From: G965262015 sp965262015
GTDB taxonomy: Bacteria; Spirochaetota; Leptospiria; Turneriellales; CBDBES01
Direction of reading: 5' to 3'
Assembly: GCA_965262015.1 (NCBI GenBank)
Contig: OZ253494.1
Span: 248,001 to 312,000, forward strand
DNA: 64,000 nucleotides
Under the pieces are notes generated by a model. The model made no database searches. It saw nothing but the letters and a program-made list of their open reading frames with translations, and was not told the DNA's origin. Of the stretch, positions 24,898 through 33,817 are shown one piece after another. Position numbers and translations under genes: made by a program. Within the stretch, counting starts at the first letter, position 1; every line of letters begins with the position of its first letter.

Positions 24898-26247
24898 TCA
24901 ACAATGTATCTTGGGTTGCAAAATAATATCTTTTTGACCATAGATTGATAAAGGGATGTAAAGAATATTCTGTGATAAAATAGCATCCAGTAAAAGGTAT
25001 AAGTTGTGTTTTTGTCTAGTAGATATCTTTTTTTCATTTAAAAGCTTTTTTACAGATTTATGTCCAAAATTAAGAGAAATTTTATAGTTTTTTGTGATAT
25101 GCGAAGCAAGGAATACACTGGGTTGAAGTGAATAGTGAGCAGATTGGTATTGTGTCTTATAGTGTAAGCATGCAGTTTTTGTTTTTTTCTGAATTTTACC
25201 CAGTGTAAAACGGCCTCGTCTAAAAGTAAGGTATAAGCCATTCCAATATTCTAATTCCATGCAAAATGGTGGATGAATAAAATATTTTTTGGATAAAAGT
25301 ATGCGTATTGTTTGGGAAAATCCAGGAAAACCAATATAGCGTAGACATGACATTTTTACTTCTGTCTGTTCAATTGGCTGTAACTGCTTAAAAGTTTCGT
25401 AGGGTATACGCACCTCTTGTTCTTCTACTATAAAAATCATATGATGTTTACACCATATATTTGCTTTTTTGTGTTGTAGTAATAACATGTTATTAGCTGT
25501 TTTACGTAAGCCTTGGTAATTTAAAATGGGATATTCGATACGTATCTTATTTCTTAGTATACGACAATCTGTATTAGTTGGGTCATCCCAATATGGTATG
25601 TGGTTATTTTGTAATAAATCACGTACTTCTTGTCTAAACATGTTGGATAGAGGACGTATGAGGTAATACGTAAAATGATCACTAATGCAAGCGTGGGGCA
25701 TAAGATGTGGAAGACTAGAACCTCGATTAATACGCATGATCAAAGTTTCGTACCAGTCAGATAACGTATGGCCTAAGATAATCACACCAGCTGTTTGTTT
25801 TCGTAATATAGCAAGAAGTTTTCTACGTATTACAGCACCTGTATATTCAAATGACCAGCCCATTTTTTTAGCTATACCTGGTACATCTTTTTCAATTATC
25901 ACCCAATGTATTGTTAAGCCATGAACTTTACTCAATTGCTTTTTAAAGTAATCAAAAACCCTGGCACGATCTGCCAACATGCTATGCGACATTTGATGAT
26001 GAATATATACAATGGTTAATACACGTTTCTTGCGACAAGAATCTGATGATACATGAATATTCTCCACATCACATTGGTAGTGTAAATGTAGATGAATCAA
26101 AAAACATAACGAGAGAACAGAGTCGGCACCACCAGAAAAACCCAATAGCCACTCAGGTGATTGATAAAGGCAACTAAGCACCTCGTGGTTATGTAGACTA
26201 AGTTTATTTAAGAGAGAATCCCAGCTTATACTTTGAAAGAACATCAT
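24898..26247 (-). CDS. tilS: tRNA(Ile)-lysidine synthetase
   Basis: The enzyme converts the C34 of tRNA-Ile(CAU) to lysidine. The PP-loop ATPase motif (LLGFSGGADSVLSLCF) is near the N-terminus, followed by the MxHSxLADRARVFD region and a C-terminal part with TilS-like length. I chose the ATG at 26247 rather than one 15 codons upstream because AGGA precedes it at normal spacing. The gene overlaps the end of pth by ~44 bp, implying translational coupling. Confidence 0.88.
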   Translation of the reverse strand: MMFFQSISWDSLLNKLSLHNHEVLSCLYQSPEWLLGFSGGADSVLSLCFLIHLHLHYQCDVENIHVSSDSCRKKRVLTIVYIHHQMSHSMLADRARVFDYFKKQLSKVHGLTIHWVIIEKDVPGIAKKMGWSFEYTGAVIRRKLLAILRKQTAGVIILGHTLSDWYETLIMRINRGSSLPHLMPHACISDHFTYYLIRPLSNMFRQEVRDLLQNNHIPYWDDPTNTDCRILRNKIRIEYPILNYQGLRKTANNMLLLQHKKANIWCKHHMIFIVEEQEVRIPYETFKQLQPIEQTEVKMSCLRYIGFPGFSQTIRILLSKKYFIHPPFCMELEYWNGLYLTFRRGRFTLGKIQKKTKTACLHYKTQYQSAHYSLQPSVFLASHITKNYKISLNFGHKSVKKLLNEKKISTRQKHNLYLLLDAILSQNILYIPLSIYGQKDIILQPKIHC

Positions 26248-26812
26248 CAATATCCTGGGTAAAGAGTGCTCGCAAGGCAGCTTCTGTATCATTAATAGTT
26301 TCCAGCACTGCCATATTCTCCTGTACAGTAAAATCAGCCTGAAGATGTTTTTGTCGTTGTTCTTCAGCTAACTCTTGTTCTTTAAATCCAATACCAATAC
26401 GTATTCTAACAAACTGGGTTGATTTAAGCGCCACTTGAATGGATTGTATTCCTAGATGTTCTGATTCTATAGGGCCTCGGGTAAGATATACTTCACCAAA
26501 AGGCAGAGTATAGTCATCATGAATGATAATAATCTCTTTGACAGAAATTTTGAGAAATGAGGCAATGTAGAGAACAGCCTCCCCACTGAGTTCAGCAAAA
26601 GTTTGTGGTTTTAGTAAAACAATTTCCTGATCTTCAAACACACCCCTACCCAAGAGTGACTTTTTTTTCTTGGCTTTTATACGAATATTCATGTTATTCG
26701 CAAAAACATCAATAGCTCGAAAACCAATATTACGCCTGTTATTAATATATTTGTCACCGGGATTGCCCAGACCAATTACCAACTTTAGGGGTATCAGACT
26801 ACGTTTAGGCAT
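26204..26812 (-). CDS. pth: Peptidyl-tRNA hydrolase homologue lacking catalytic residues
   Basis: The 202-residue protein aligns over its full length with Pth, which frees tRNA from stalled peptidyl-tRNA (GLGNPGDKY; KPQTFAELSGEAV; IIHDDYTLPFGEV; FVRIRIGIG). Three residues known to be catalytic or substrate-binding in E. coli Pth are changed: His20 is Arg (NRRNIGF, R27), Asn68 is Glu (TFAELSG, E74) and Asn114 is Leu (SEHLGIQ, L120). The Asp93 equivalent (D99) is kept. Its place between rplY and tilS is usual for the family. It may be inactive or use altered chemistry. Confidence 0.85.
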   Translation of the reverse strand: MPKRSLIPLKLVIGLGNPGDKYINNRRNIGFRAIDVFANNMNIRIKAKKKKSLLGRGVFEDQEIVLLKPQTFAELSGEAVLYIASFLKISVKEIIIIHDDYTLPFGEVYLTRGPIESEHLGIQSIQVALKSTQFVRIRIGIGFKEQELAEEQRQKHLQADFTVQENMAVLETINDTEAALRALFTQDIDDVLSKYKLGFSLK

Positions 26813-26824
26813 GTAATATTTCTC

Positions 26825-27439
26825 CTAACTGCCGTCTTGTAGTTCATCTTCATTTTCCACTGAGACTGCTTCACTTTCTAATTTAGCCGAAACAGAGATG
26901 TGGCATACGGTAACGTCGTTATTCAGGAATAGTTTCGTGTCTGAGGGAAGAATGATATCTCTTATGTGTATAGCATCACCAATATTCAGTGAAGAAATAT
27001 CTACCTCGATGTATGCAACAAGATCTTTAGGTAGCATTTCAACTTCTAGTTCAGATAGAAATGTTTCCAATACACCCCCTTCTTTAACTCCAGGTGGTTT
27101 GCCTATCAATTTTAAAGAAATATGTGTCCTTACTTTTTCACCGAAAGTTACTTTATAGAAATCAATATGGATGATCTCACTTGTAATAGGGTGTACCTCA
27201 TAATCCTTAATAAAAGCAGTTTCCTGAGTCTTACCTAAATCAAGTGATATTAATGTAGATTCCGAAATCCCTTGAGAAAATAAGTGAAGCATATCTTTCT
27301 TTGCTACTTCAATGTGTTGAGTTTTCCCATGGCTATATAAAACAGCAGGAATAAAACCTAACTTTAAAAGATTTTTTGCACGAATATCTTTACTGCGTTT
27401 CCTCGTTTGTAGTGTAATGTTATTTTGTGTTGTTTGCAT
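26825..27439 (-). CDS. rplY: Ribosomal protein L25/general stress protein Ctc
   Basis: The 204-residue L25/Ctc-type protein has the N-terminal 5S rRNA-binding domain (LKLGFIPAVLYSHGKTQHIEV; IHIDFYKV) and the C-terminal TL5-like extension (GVLETFLSELEVEMLPKDL). It binds 5S rRNA in the large subunit. The acidic tail is normal for the long form. It lies between prs and pth. Confidence 0.93.
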   Translation of the reverse strand: MQTTQNNITLQTRKRSKDIRAKNLLKLGFIPAVLYSHGKTQHIEVAKKDMLHLFSQGISESTLISLDLGKTQETAFIKDYEVHPITSEIIHIDFYKVTFGEKVRTHISLKLIGKPPGVKEGGVLETFLSELEVEMLPKDLVAYIEVDISSLNIGDAIHIRDIILPSDTKLFLNNDVTVCHISVSAKLESEAVSVENEDELQDGS

Positions 27440-27456
27440 CTATAAACCTCCTTCTA

Positions 27457-28398
27457 TTAAACAAACAAAGAGCTAACAGATTCTTCATTATGAATCCTCA
27501 GGATAGCCTCGCCAATCAAAGAGGCAACCGATATCTGTCTGATTTTATTAATCAGTTTTCCCCCTGGTAGTTGAATACTGTCTGTTATAATGACTTCTTC
27601 TATGTTGGCTTGCTCAATGCGTTTCTGAGCGTTGCCTGATAAAACACCATGTGTACTAAGCACTCGTACAGATAATGCACCAGCATCTGTAAGAGCCTGT
27701 CCAGCTTTACATACTGTACCAGCTGTATCAATAATATCATCTACAATAATACAGTGTTTATTAGATACATCCCCAACAATATTCATGACTTCAGATTGAT
27801 TTTTTGAATGTCTCCTCTTATCTACAATGGCAATCTCAGAGTCTAAATGTTTAGCAAAAAAGCGTGCTCTTTCTGTACCACCTGTATCAGGTGACACAAT
27901 TACTATGGGTTTGAGACTAAGAGTACGTACATATTTAATAAACATAGGGGCAGCAAATAAATGATCTACTGGGATATCAAAAAAACCTTGTATGGGATCA
28001 GCATGCAGATCCATACATAAAATACGATCAGCACCTGTTATTTCAATAATATTAGCTACTACCTTGGCGGATATTGGCACACGAGGTTCGGACTTTCTCT
28101 CCTGTCGGGAATAGCCATAATAGGGCATAACGACAGTAATACGTCTAGCAGATGCCCGACGAAAAGCATCAATTAAAAGCAGTAGCTCTACAATAAAATT
28201 ATTCACTGGACGAGATGTAGACTGCACAATAAAGATATCCATTCCTCTTACGTTATCCAGTATTTTTACAAGGGTTTCTCCATCAGAGAAACAAGAGATT
28301 TCTATTTTTCCCATTTCAAAACCAATCGCATCAACTATCTTTTCGCATAGAGGAATATTTGAATTCCCACTAAAGATTTTTAGAGTATCATTTATCAT
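27457..28398 (-). CDS. prs: Ribose-phosphate pyrophosphokinase
   Basis: The 313-residue enzyme makes PRPP from ribose 5-phosphate and ATP. It has the N-terminal SGNSNIPLCEKI, the flexible catalytic loop region (YYGYSRQERKSEPRVPISAK), the histidine-containing DLHADPIQGFF, and the PRPP loop (IIVDDIIDTAGT). Length is that of class I enzymes. It sits 3 bp downstream of the uridylyltransferase gene. Confidence 0.96.
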   Translation of the reverse strand: MINDTLKIFSGNSNIPLCEKIVDAIGFEMGKIEISCFSDGETLVKILDNVRGMDIFIVQSTSRPVNNFIVELLLLIDAFRRASARRITVVMPYYGYSRQERKSEPRVPISAKVVANIIEITGADRILCMDLHADPIQGFFDIPVDHLFAAPMFIKYVRTLSLKPIVIVSPDTGGTERARFFAKHLDSEIAIVDKRRHSKNQSEVMNIVGDVSNKHCIIVDDIIDTAGTVCKAGQALTDAGALSVRVLSTHGVLSGNAQKRIEQANIEEVIITDSIQLPGGKLINKIRQISVASLIGEAILRIHNEESVSSLFV

Positions 28399-28400
28399 AT

Positions 28401-29195
28401 TTAGCGAGATAATGTACCTATGCTGGTCAAATCATCCAGAGGGTAGGTGGACACTTGTTCAAGATGCTCCTGTGAATTAATACCAACAAATTGTTTAGGA
28501 AACTTGCATAGAAAAGTGATTACATTTAGATTTTTTTTGATAAAGGCTTGTATCACATCTGTTAAGTAGATCTCATTTTGTGCATTCTGGGGGTTTAAAT
28601 TCTTTAAAGTTTTCCATAGATATTCTTGTTCACAAAGTAAAGCACCCGTATTCACTTCTTTAATGCTTCTTTCTTCCTTGGTCTTTATATCTTTTTCTTC
28701 AACAATATAGGACACATTCATTTTATCTCGTCGTACAATTCTACCATAACCCGTGGGATTGTCCATTTGAGTGGTGAAAATTAATGCACTAGGTCGTTCA
28801 TTATGGAAAAGCATAATCCCATCAGTTAATGTTGTCTCTTGTATATTAGGAACGTCACCCATTAAAATTAAGATATGAGATAGATTGCTAAAGAGAGTTT
28901 CTTGTGCACATAAAACTGCGTGTCCAGTTCCTTTTTGTTCTTCTTGAACAGCAAACCGGATGTTCATAATAGGATTTTTAAGACACCAAGCTTCAACGGC
29001 AATATGTACAAGTTCTTTTTGATGGCCTACAACAACAACAACGTGATAGATTCCTATATTCAGCAGACGCTCTAGTATATGTAATATTAGAGGTTTACCA
29101 TGTAAAAGAGAAAGGACTTTCGGAGACTTGCTCTGCATTCTGCTACCCTTACCTGCGGCAAGAATACATACTTGTATATCATTATAAGTAGGCAT
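28401..29195 (-). CDS. GlmU-type UDP-GlcNAc pyrophosphorylase domain, no acetyltransferase domain
   Basis: The 264-residue protein has the N-terminal nucleotidyltransferase domain of GlmU (ILAAGKGSRMQSKSPKVLSL; GTGHAVLCAQ; NPTGYGRIVR; VNTGALL; EIYLTDVI), which makes UDP-GlcNAc from GlcNAc-1-P and UTP. Bifunctional GlmU is ~450 residues and has a C-terminal left-handed beta-helix acetyltransferase; that part is absent here and the next gene begins at once. The acetylation step must be supplied by another gene, or this enzyme uses salvaged GlcNAc-1-P. Confidence 0.88.
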   Translation of the reverse strand: MPTYNDIQVCILAAGKGSRMQSKSPKVLSLLHGKPLILHILERLLNIGIYHVVVVVGHQKELVHIAVEAWCLKNPIMNIRFAVQEEQKGTGHAVLCAQETLFSNLSHILILMGDVPNIQETTLTDGIMLFHNERPSALIFTTQMDNPTGYGRIVRRDKMNVSYIVEEKDIKTKEERSIKEVNTGALLCEQEYLWKTLKNLNPQNAQNEIYLTDVIQAFIKKNLNVITFLCKFPKQFVGINSQEHLEQVSTYPLDDLTSIGTLSR

Positions 29196-29211
29196 TTGTC
29201 TCTACTAACTA

Positions 29212-30414
29212 TCAGAAAGGTGATATAAGTGCTGGGCCGGCAGGGTTCGAACCTGCGCATGGCGGGATCAAAACCCGCTGCCTTACCGCTTGGCTACGGC
29301 CCAAGGTGTGAAAAGGGATATATGATGCGTGATATGATTGATGAGATATAACTGTTGATATGTGTTTTATTTGTTTAGTAGAGTTTTTTTTACTAGACAA
29401 GGCATAAAATGTCGAACCTGAACCTGACATAGAATATAAAACCGGTGATTTTTTCTTGATGTGTTCAGAGACACTTTGTGCTAGAGTATGCATAGAATAT
29501 CCGATAAAATTGGCTTGCTCTTTCTGGAGTAGGGTACATGCATCAAACAAGTCATTCTGTAAATAGCATAAATCAGTAGGAATCTTTTGTTCAGAGAACA
29601 CGCTCGTTAGGTGAGCTATATTCAAAAATATCAGCTCCTTCCCACCACTCGGCATTGCCAATGGATCAACAGTATCCAATAACAACTTCACCCGACTACC
29701 GTAGCGATCATTGTTACGCTTTTCATTTTGTAAAGGACTATTTAGTTGAGCATAAACATTCTTGGTAGAGAAACCAAAGTTAGGTATTCCTAAGATACCA
29801 TACATTCTGGGTAACGCAATGAAGCGGTGTATTTCACCTGTTCCTATAATGAGGGCAGGTTGATTCTGTAAAAAAAAAGGGATGTCGCTACCTAATTCAA
29901 TGACATCTTTTTGTAATCTTGTTAACCATGTACACTCACTTACGTTAGAGTAGGGGAGAACTTTTCTAACTAAAAATCTAAGAAAGGTTGCTGAGTTAGA
30001 ACTAGCTCCTCCCAGGCCTGACGGCGAAGGTATATTTTTTTGGACATGTATTTGTATACCGTTTAAATGATGTACCACCTTCTTAGGTTGTGTTAGCCAC
30101 TGTACTTGCTGTTTAGCAAAAACCCATTTGATAAACCAGTTATAAGTCCTGGATAATATATTATTTTCTATATTTTCTGGTTTAAAACAATCTATTACAT
30201 CCTGAGTCAGTTTGGGGGACAAATGAGATGATGTATCAGCTATTCGTATATCAAGATCTTTTTTAGATTTTTTAAAGTGTAGGGTATCATGCAAATTAAT
30301 AGGGACAAAAATACTGTAAATACAATGGTATCCATTTTTATACTGGTATAGCACTTTAATGCCTAAATTGATTTTAGCATAACTTCTAATTTTTGTACCC
30401 AGATTAAATCGCAT
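29212..30414 (-). CDS. ispE: 4-diphosphocytidyl-2-C-methyl-D-erythritol kinase, frame runs through a tRNA
   Basis: GHMP kinase of the MEP isoprenoid pathway. It has the N-terminal SYAKINLGIKVL, the ATP loop PSPSGLGGASSNSA and the C-terminal GSGSTFYAL motif. The frame is 400 residues against the usual ~285-300, partly from internal insertions and partly because there is no stop before the tRNA-Gln gene. The last ~30 codons (TLGRSQAVRQRVL onward) are translated tRNA sequence. The normal IspE end is near SYHASYIPFHT. RNase P cleavage would remove the stop codon from the message. Confidence 0.9.
   Translation of the reverse strand: MRFNLGTKIRSYAKINLGIKVLYQYKNGYHCIYSIFVPINLHDTLHFKKSKKDLDIRIADTSSHLSPKLTQDVIDCFKPENIENNILSRTYNWFIKWVFAKQQVQWLTQPKKVVHHLNGIQIHVQKNIPSPSGLGGASSNSATFLRFLVRKVLPYSNVSECTWLTRLQKDVIELGSDIPFFLQNQPALIIGTGEIHRFIALPRMYGILGIPNFGFSTKNVYAQLNSPLQNEKRNNDRYGSRVKLLLDTVDPLAMPSGGKELIFLNIAHLTSVFSEQKIPTDLCYLQNDLFDACTLLQKEQANFIGYSMHTLAQSVSEHIKKKSPVLYSMSGSGSTFYALSSKKNSTKQIKHISTVISHQSYHASYIPFHTLGRSQAVRQRVLIPPCAGSNPAGPALISPF
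29232..29303 (-). tRNA. tRNA-Gln (UUG)
   Basis: The minus strand folds as a 72-nt cloverleaf: acceptor TGGGCCG/CGGCCCA with discriminator G, D-arm with AGCCAAGCGGTAAGGC, anticodon stem GCGGG/CCCGC with loop TTTTGAT (anticodon TTG), and T-arm GCAGG-TTCGAAC-CTGC. CCA is not encoded. It lies inside the 3' end of the ispE reading frame. Confidence 0.96.
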
Positions 30415-30861
30415 GTTTATTTTAGCTGGTTTATATCGTCCCAGTTAGTCTTACAAAATAACAATCATGGCCTGTATCAAGAATATAAAAAATAACACAT
30501 AGAAAAAACAAGCTCTGTTTAACTTAGAAAGAGTAATTGTAACCATCAGTGTTTATTTCTTGAGTTAAGAATTACGTATATTATGTGTTATACCCATTTA
30601 CTCTAGATTTTATTTTTACTTTATATCATATGGTAGACTTGGGCATATTGATTTCTTGTGTTATTTTTCAATATGTCATATTATTTTCTAAATATAACTC
30701 TATCTGTATCCATTTTTCATAGTATATTTTCATTGGTCGTTCTCTTTACTTTTAATCTTTTTAAGAAAAATGGCTTATAAATACTTAAACTGTCCATCTC
30801 TATGATTAACCCTGCGAGGGTATTTATAATACAAGAAATTTATTATTTGACGTTTCAGGTT
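30415..30861. other. Divergent intergenic region
   Basis: About 450 bp between the divergent ispE and DUF2147-type genes. I see AT-rich DNA with no RNA gene, repeat or plausible reading frame. Confidence 0.5.
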
Positions 30862-30869
30862 GGTATAAT
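30862..30869 (+). promoter_or_regulatory. Putative extended -10 promoter
   Basis: TGGTATAAT is an extended -10 (TGn plus a consensus TATAAT), about 45 bp upstream of the DUF2147-type gene start. There is no good -35 at 17 bp, which is acceptable for extended -10 promoters. A TTGACG 11 bp upstream is too close to count. Confidence 0.45.
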
Positions 30870-30913
30870 GGAAGCTCATCTCAGCGAAAAAAATATTTTA
30901 AATGAGGTTCCAT

Positions 30914-31417
30914 ATGAAAATGATTGTAACTCTATTCTGCTCCGGTTTGCTTATGCTTACAAGTGTGTTTGCACGCCCTGTTGTGGAAGGTAAGTATGAT
31001 TCTCCAGTTGGTCTGTGGGTCACTATTAACACGGAAACTCAACAAGAGAAATCCGTTATTAGAATTAAAGAAAAGAAGGGTGTACTATATGGAAGTATTC
31101 TTAAGTTATTGAGAAGAGATCCAAAGGCAATTTGTAAAAAATGTAAGGGAGACAAATTGAATAAACCCATGATTGGTATGAATGTGTTATGGGGTCTTAC
31201 TTATGATGCAGATGAGAATGAATGGTCAGGGGGCAAGGTTTTGCATCCTCCTAGCGGTAAAATTTATAGAGCTTTTATTGCTCTCAAGGATAATGGTAAG
31301 CGTTTAAAAGTGCGTGGATATATTGGTTTTGCATTATTGGGGCGTACACAGTATTGGTATAGAATTAAGTCTCCTAATGATGTTAAAGTAGTGTGGAAAC
31401 CTGTTTCAAAGAAATAG
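30914..31417 (+). CDS. Secreted DUF2147-like protein
   Basis: A signal peptide (MKMIVTLFCSGLLMLTSVFA) precedes a ~145-residue domain with SPVGLWVTINTETQ, GSILKLLRR, WGLTYDADENEWSGGKVLHP and LKVRGYIGFALLGRTQYWYR, the features of the DUF2147 family. The start at 30914 is preferred to an ATG four codons upstream because GAGG precedes it. It is probably exported to the periplasm or cell surface. The molecular function of the family is unknown. Confidence 0.8.
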   Translation: MKMIVTLFCSGLLMLTSVFARPVVEGKYDSPVGLWVTINTETQQEKSVIRIKEKKGVLYGSILKLLRRDPKAICKKCKGDKLNKPMIGMNVLWGLTYDADENEWSGGKVLHPPSGKIYRAFIALKDNGKRLKVRGYIGFALLGRTQYWYRIKSPNDVKVVWKPVSKK

Positions 31418-31487
31418 GTTTCGTTGATCTATTTAGTAATTTTTTAGTTGATAAGCTATATGCTAAAAATTTACTGAACAAAAGATA

Positions 31488-31510
31488 CGATAACAGATTT
31501 TCTGTTATCG
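31488..31510. other. Perfect 10-bp hairpin upstream of tuf
   Basis: CGATAACAGA pairs perfectly with TCTGTTATCG around a TTT loop, 91 bp before the tuf ATG. There is no T-run after it. It could terminate the preceding gene weakly or structure the tuf leader. Confidence 0.45.
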
Positions 31511-31600
31511 CTGAATGCGGTTAATGTTTTAGTTTAGGTAAAGAGGAAATATTTTAAGCAATAATTTGCTTGGACTATTGGCTATTTGAAGGAGGAATAG

Positions 31601-32806
31601 ATGGCTAAGGAAAAATTTGATAGAAGTAAAACGCATGTGAATGTTGGTACAATTGGACATGTGGATCACGGAAAGACTACTTTGACGGCAGCTATCACTA
31701 CGGTGTTGACCGCTAAGTTTGGTGGAACAAATAAAGTAATTAGCTATGAAGAAATTGATAACGCTCCTGAGGAAAGGGAGAGAGGTATTACAATTGCTAC
31801 ATCACATCAAGAATACGAAACAGAGAAGCGACATTACGCTCATGTAGACTGTCCAGGACATGCCGACTATATTAAGAACATGATTACTGGTGCTGCACAG
31901 ATGGATGCAGCCATATTGGTGGTGTCGGCAGTGGATGGTGCCATGCCCCAGACTAGAGAGCATATACTCTTGGCTAGACAAGTAGGCGTTCCTCATATTG
32001 TTGTTTTTCTTAATAAGGTTGATATGATACCCGAAGCTGAAAGAGAAGAAATGTTGCTTCTTGTTGAGGAAGATCTCAAGGATCAGTTGAAAAAGTATGA
32101 ATACCCTGCTGATACGGTACCTTTCATTGCGGGTTCCGCTTTAAAAGCAGTAGAAGGTGATGCGGGAGAATTTGGAGAGGAAGCTATTCTAAAATTAGCA
32201 TCTTCCCTTGATGGCTATATACCTGATCCTAAACGTGATATTGATCGGGATTTCCTGATGCCTGTTGAAGATGTTTTCACAATTACGGGGCGAGGCACAG
32301 TAGCCACAGGTCGTATAGAAAGAGGTAAAGTATCTATCAACGAAGAAATTGAAATTATTGGTTTAAAAGATACTATAAAAACAACCATCACCGGTATAGA
32401 GATGTTTAGAAAACTACTAGACTTTGGTCAAGCTGGTGATAATGTCGGTATTCTCCTAAGAGGTATCAAAAGAGAAGATATTGAGAGGGGGCAAGTAATT
32501 GCAAAAGTTTCTAGTATTAAGCCACATCAAAAATTTGAAGCAGAGATTTTAATTCTTACTAAAGAAGAGGGTGGGCGCCATACACCATTTTTCTCTAATT
32601 ATAGGCCTCAGTTTTACTTTAGAACAACTGATGTAACAGGTAGTATTGAATTACCTAAAGGTGTTGAGATGGTTAACCCAGGGGACAATGTAACAATTAG
32701 TGCAGAATTAATTTACCCTATCGCCATGGAAGAGGGATTACGATTTGCTATTCGTGAAGGTGGGCGTACTATCGGTAAGGGTGTAGTGAGTAAGGTCTTT
32801 ACATAG
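31601..32806 (+). CDS. tuf: Elongation factor Tu
   Basis: The 401-residue translational GTPase delivers aminoacyl-tRNA to the ribosome. The P-loop is GHVDHGKT (residues 18-25), followed by RGITI, DCPGHADY and NKVDM, and domains 2-3 end in GRTIGKGVVSKVF. GGAGG precedes the ATG. It leads the S10 ribosomal protein operon, an order seen in spirochaetes. Confidence 0.98.
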   Translation: MAKEKFDRSKTHVNVGTIGHVDHGKTTLTAAITTVLTAKFGGTNKVISYEEIDNAPEERERGITIATSHQEYETEKRHYAHVDCPGHADYIKNMITGAAQMDAAILVVSAVDGAMPQTREHILLARQVGVPHIVVFLNKVDMIPEAEREEMLLLVEEDLKDQLKKYEYPADTVPFIAGSALKAVEGDAGEFGEEAILKLASSLDGYIPDPKRDIDRDFLMPVEDVFTITGRGTVATGRIERGKVSINEEIEIIGLKDTIKTTITGIEMFRKLLDFGQAGDNVGILLRGIKREDIERGQVIAKVSSIKPHQKFEAEILILTKEEGGRHTPFFSNYRPQFYFRTTDVTGSIELPKGVEMVNPGDNVTISAELIYPIAMEEGLRFAIREGGRTIGKGVVSKVFT

Positions 32807-32854
32807 AATGTTCATGGTAACTTTGAGTGTGTAGTGTAGTAGTGGTATTCTAAG

Positions 32855-33157
32855 ATGCAGAAAATTCGAGTTAAACTCAAGTCCTTTGATCATAAATTGT
32901 TAGATCAGTCTGCTCAGGATATTATTGGTGCTGTTCATAGGACAAAATCTAAGATAGCTGGTCCAGTGCCATTACCAATTAAAATTGAGAAATTTACTGT
33001 ACTCAAGTCTACTTTTGTACACAAAGATGCTCGTGAACAATTTGAGATGAGAACGCATAGTCGTCTGATTGATATTTTAAATCCTACCAACAGCACAATT
33101 GATGCTTTAATGAAGTTACAGTTACCAGCTGGAGTATCTGTGGATATAAAATCATAA
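32855..33157 (+). CDS. rpsJ: 30S ribosomal protein S10
   Basis: The 100-residue product has the S10 signatures (IRVKLKSFDHKLLD; GPVPLPIKIEKFTVLKS; EMRTHSRLIDI). It is the first gene of the classical S10 operon, 49 bp after tuf. Confidence 0.97.
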   Translation: MQKIRVKLKSFDHKLLDQSAQDIIGAVHRTKSKIAGPVPLPIKIEKFTVLKSTFVHKDAREQFEMRTHSRLIDILNPTNSTIDALMKLQLPAGVSVDIKS

Positions 33158-33170
33158 CAGGTTTAAATTA

Positions 33171-33794
33171 ATGAAAGCGTTATTAGGTATTAAATTAGGT
33201 ATGTTTCAAGTATGGGATGACATGCATCATGTTTTGCCTGTTACTGCTATTGAAGCTAAACCTTGTGTAGTTGCTCAAGTAAAAACACAAGAAAAAGATG
33301 GCTATGCTGCGGTTCAGATCGCTTCGCAAGAGTGTACGGAAAAATCATTAACCAAGGCCGAGATTGGCCATCAACAGAAAAGTCATAATATGACTAGTAA
33401 GTATTATAAAGAACTTATAGAAATTCGTGATAGTAAAATCTCTCATGAAGTTGGTGAAATAATTGACTGTTCCATATTTACACCTGGAGAATTGATAAAT
33501 GTCAGGGGTATTGGTGTAGGGAAGGGTTTCCAAGGTGTTATGAAGAGATATAATTTCAAGGGGGGGCGTGCTTCACACGGTTCGCATTTTCATCGTGGAC
33601 CTGGCTCGATTGGTGCCTGTGCCTACCCAGGTGAAGTTGATAAAGCTAAGAAGATGCCAGGACGAATGGGCGGTAAATACGTCAATGTAAGTAACCTTAA
33701 GGTATTCGATATTATGACAGATGAAAATATCATGTTAGTCAAAGGATCTGTGCCAGGTAAAAAAGGTTCGTTACTATATATCTACCAGAAATAG
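33171..33794 (+). CDS. rplC: 50S ribosomal protein L3
   Basis: The 207-residue product has GIKLGMFQVWDD at the N-terminus and the conserved L3 core (GKGFQGVMKRYNFKGGRASHGS, quoted in part; GSIGACAYPGEV; KMPGRMGGKYV). It lies 14 bp after rpsJ. Confidence 0.97.
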   Translation: MKALLGIKLGMFQVWDDMHHVLPVTAIEAKPCVVAQVKTQEKDGYAAVQIASQECTEKSLTKAEIGHQQKSHNMTSKYYKELIEIRDSKISHEVGEIIDCSIFTPGELINVRGIGVGKGFQGVMKRYNFKGGRASHGSHFHRGPGSIGACAYPGEVDKAKKMPGRMGGKYVNVSNLKVFDIMTDENIMLVKGSVPGKKGSLLYIYQK

Positions 33795-33817
33795 TATATG
33801 CGACGAATAACTATATC

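Noticed and set aside
30847..30869. Full -35/-10 promoter TTGACG...TATAAT before the DUF2147-type gene
   Set aside because: The spacing is only 11 bp, so only the extended -10 part is kept as a feature.
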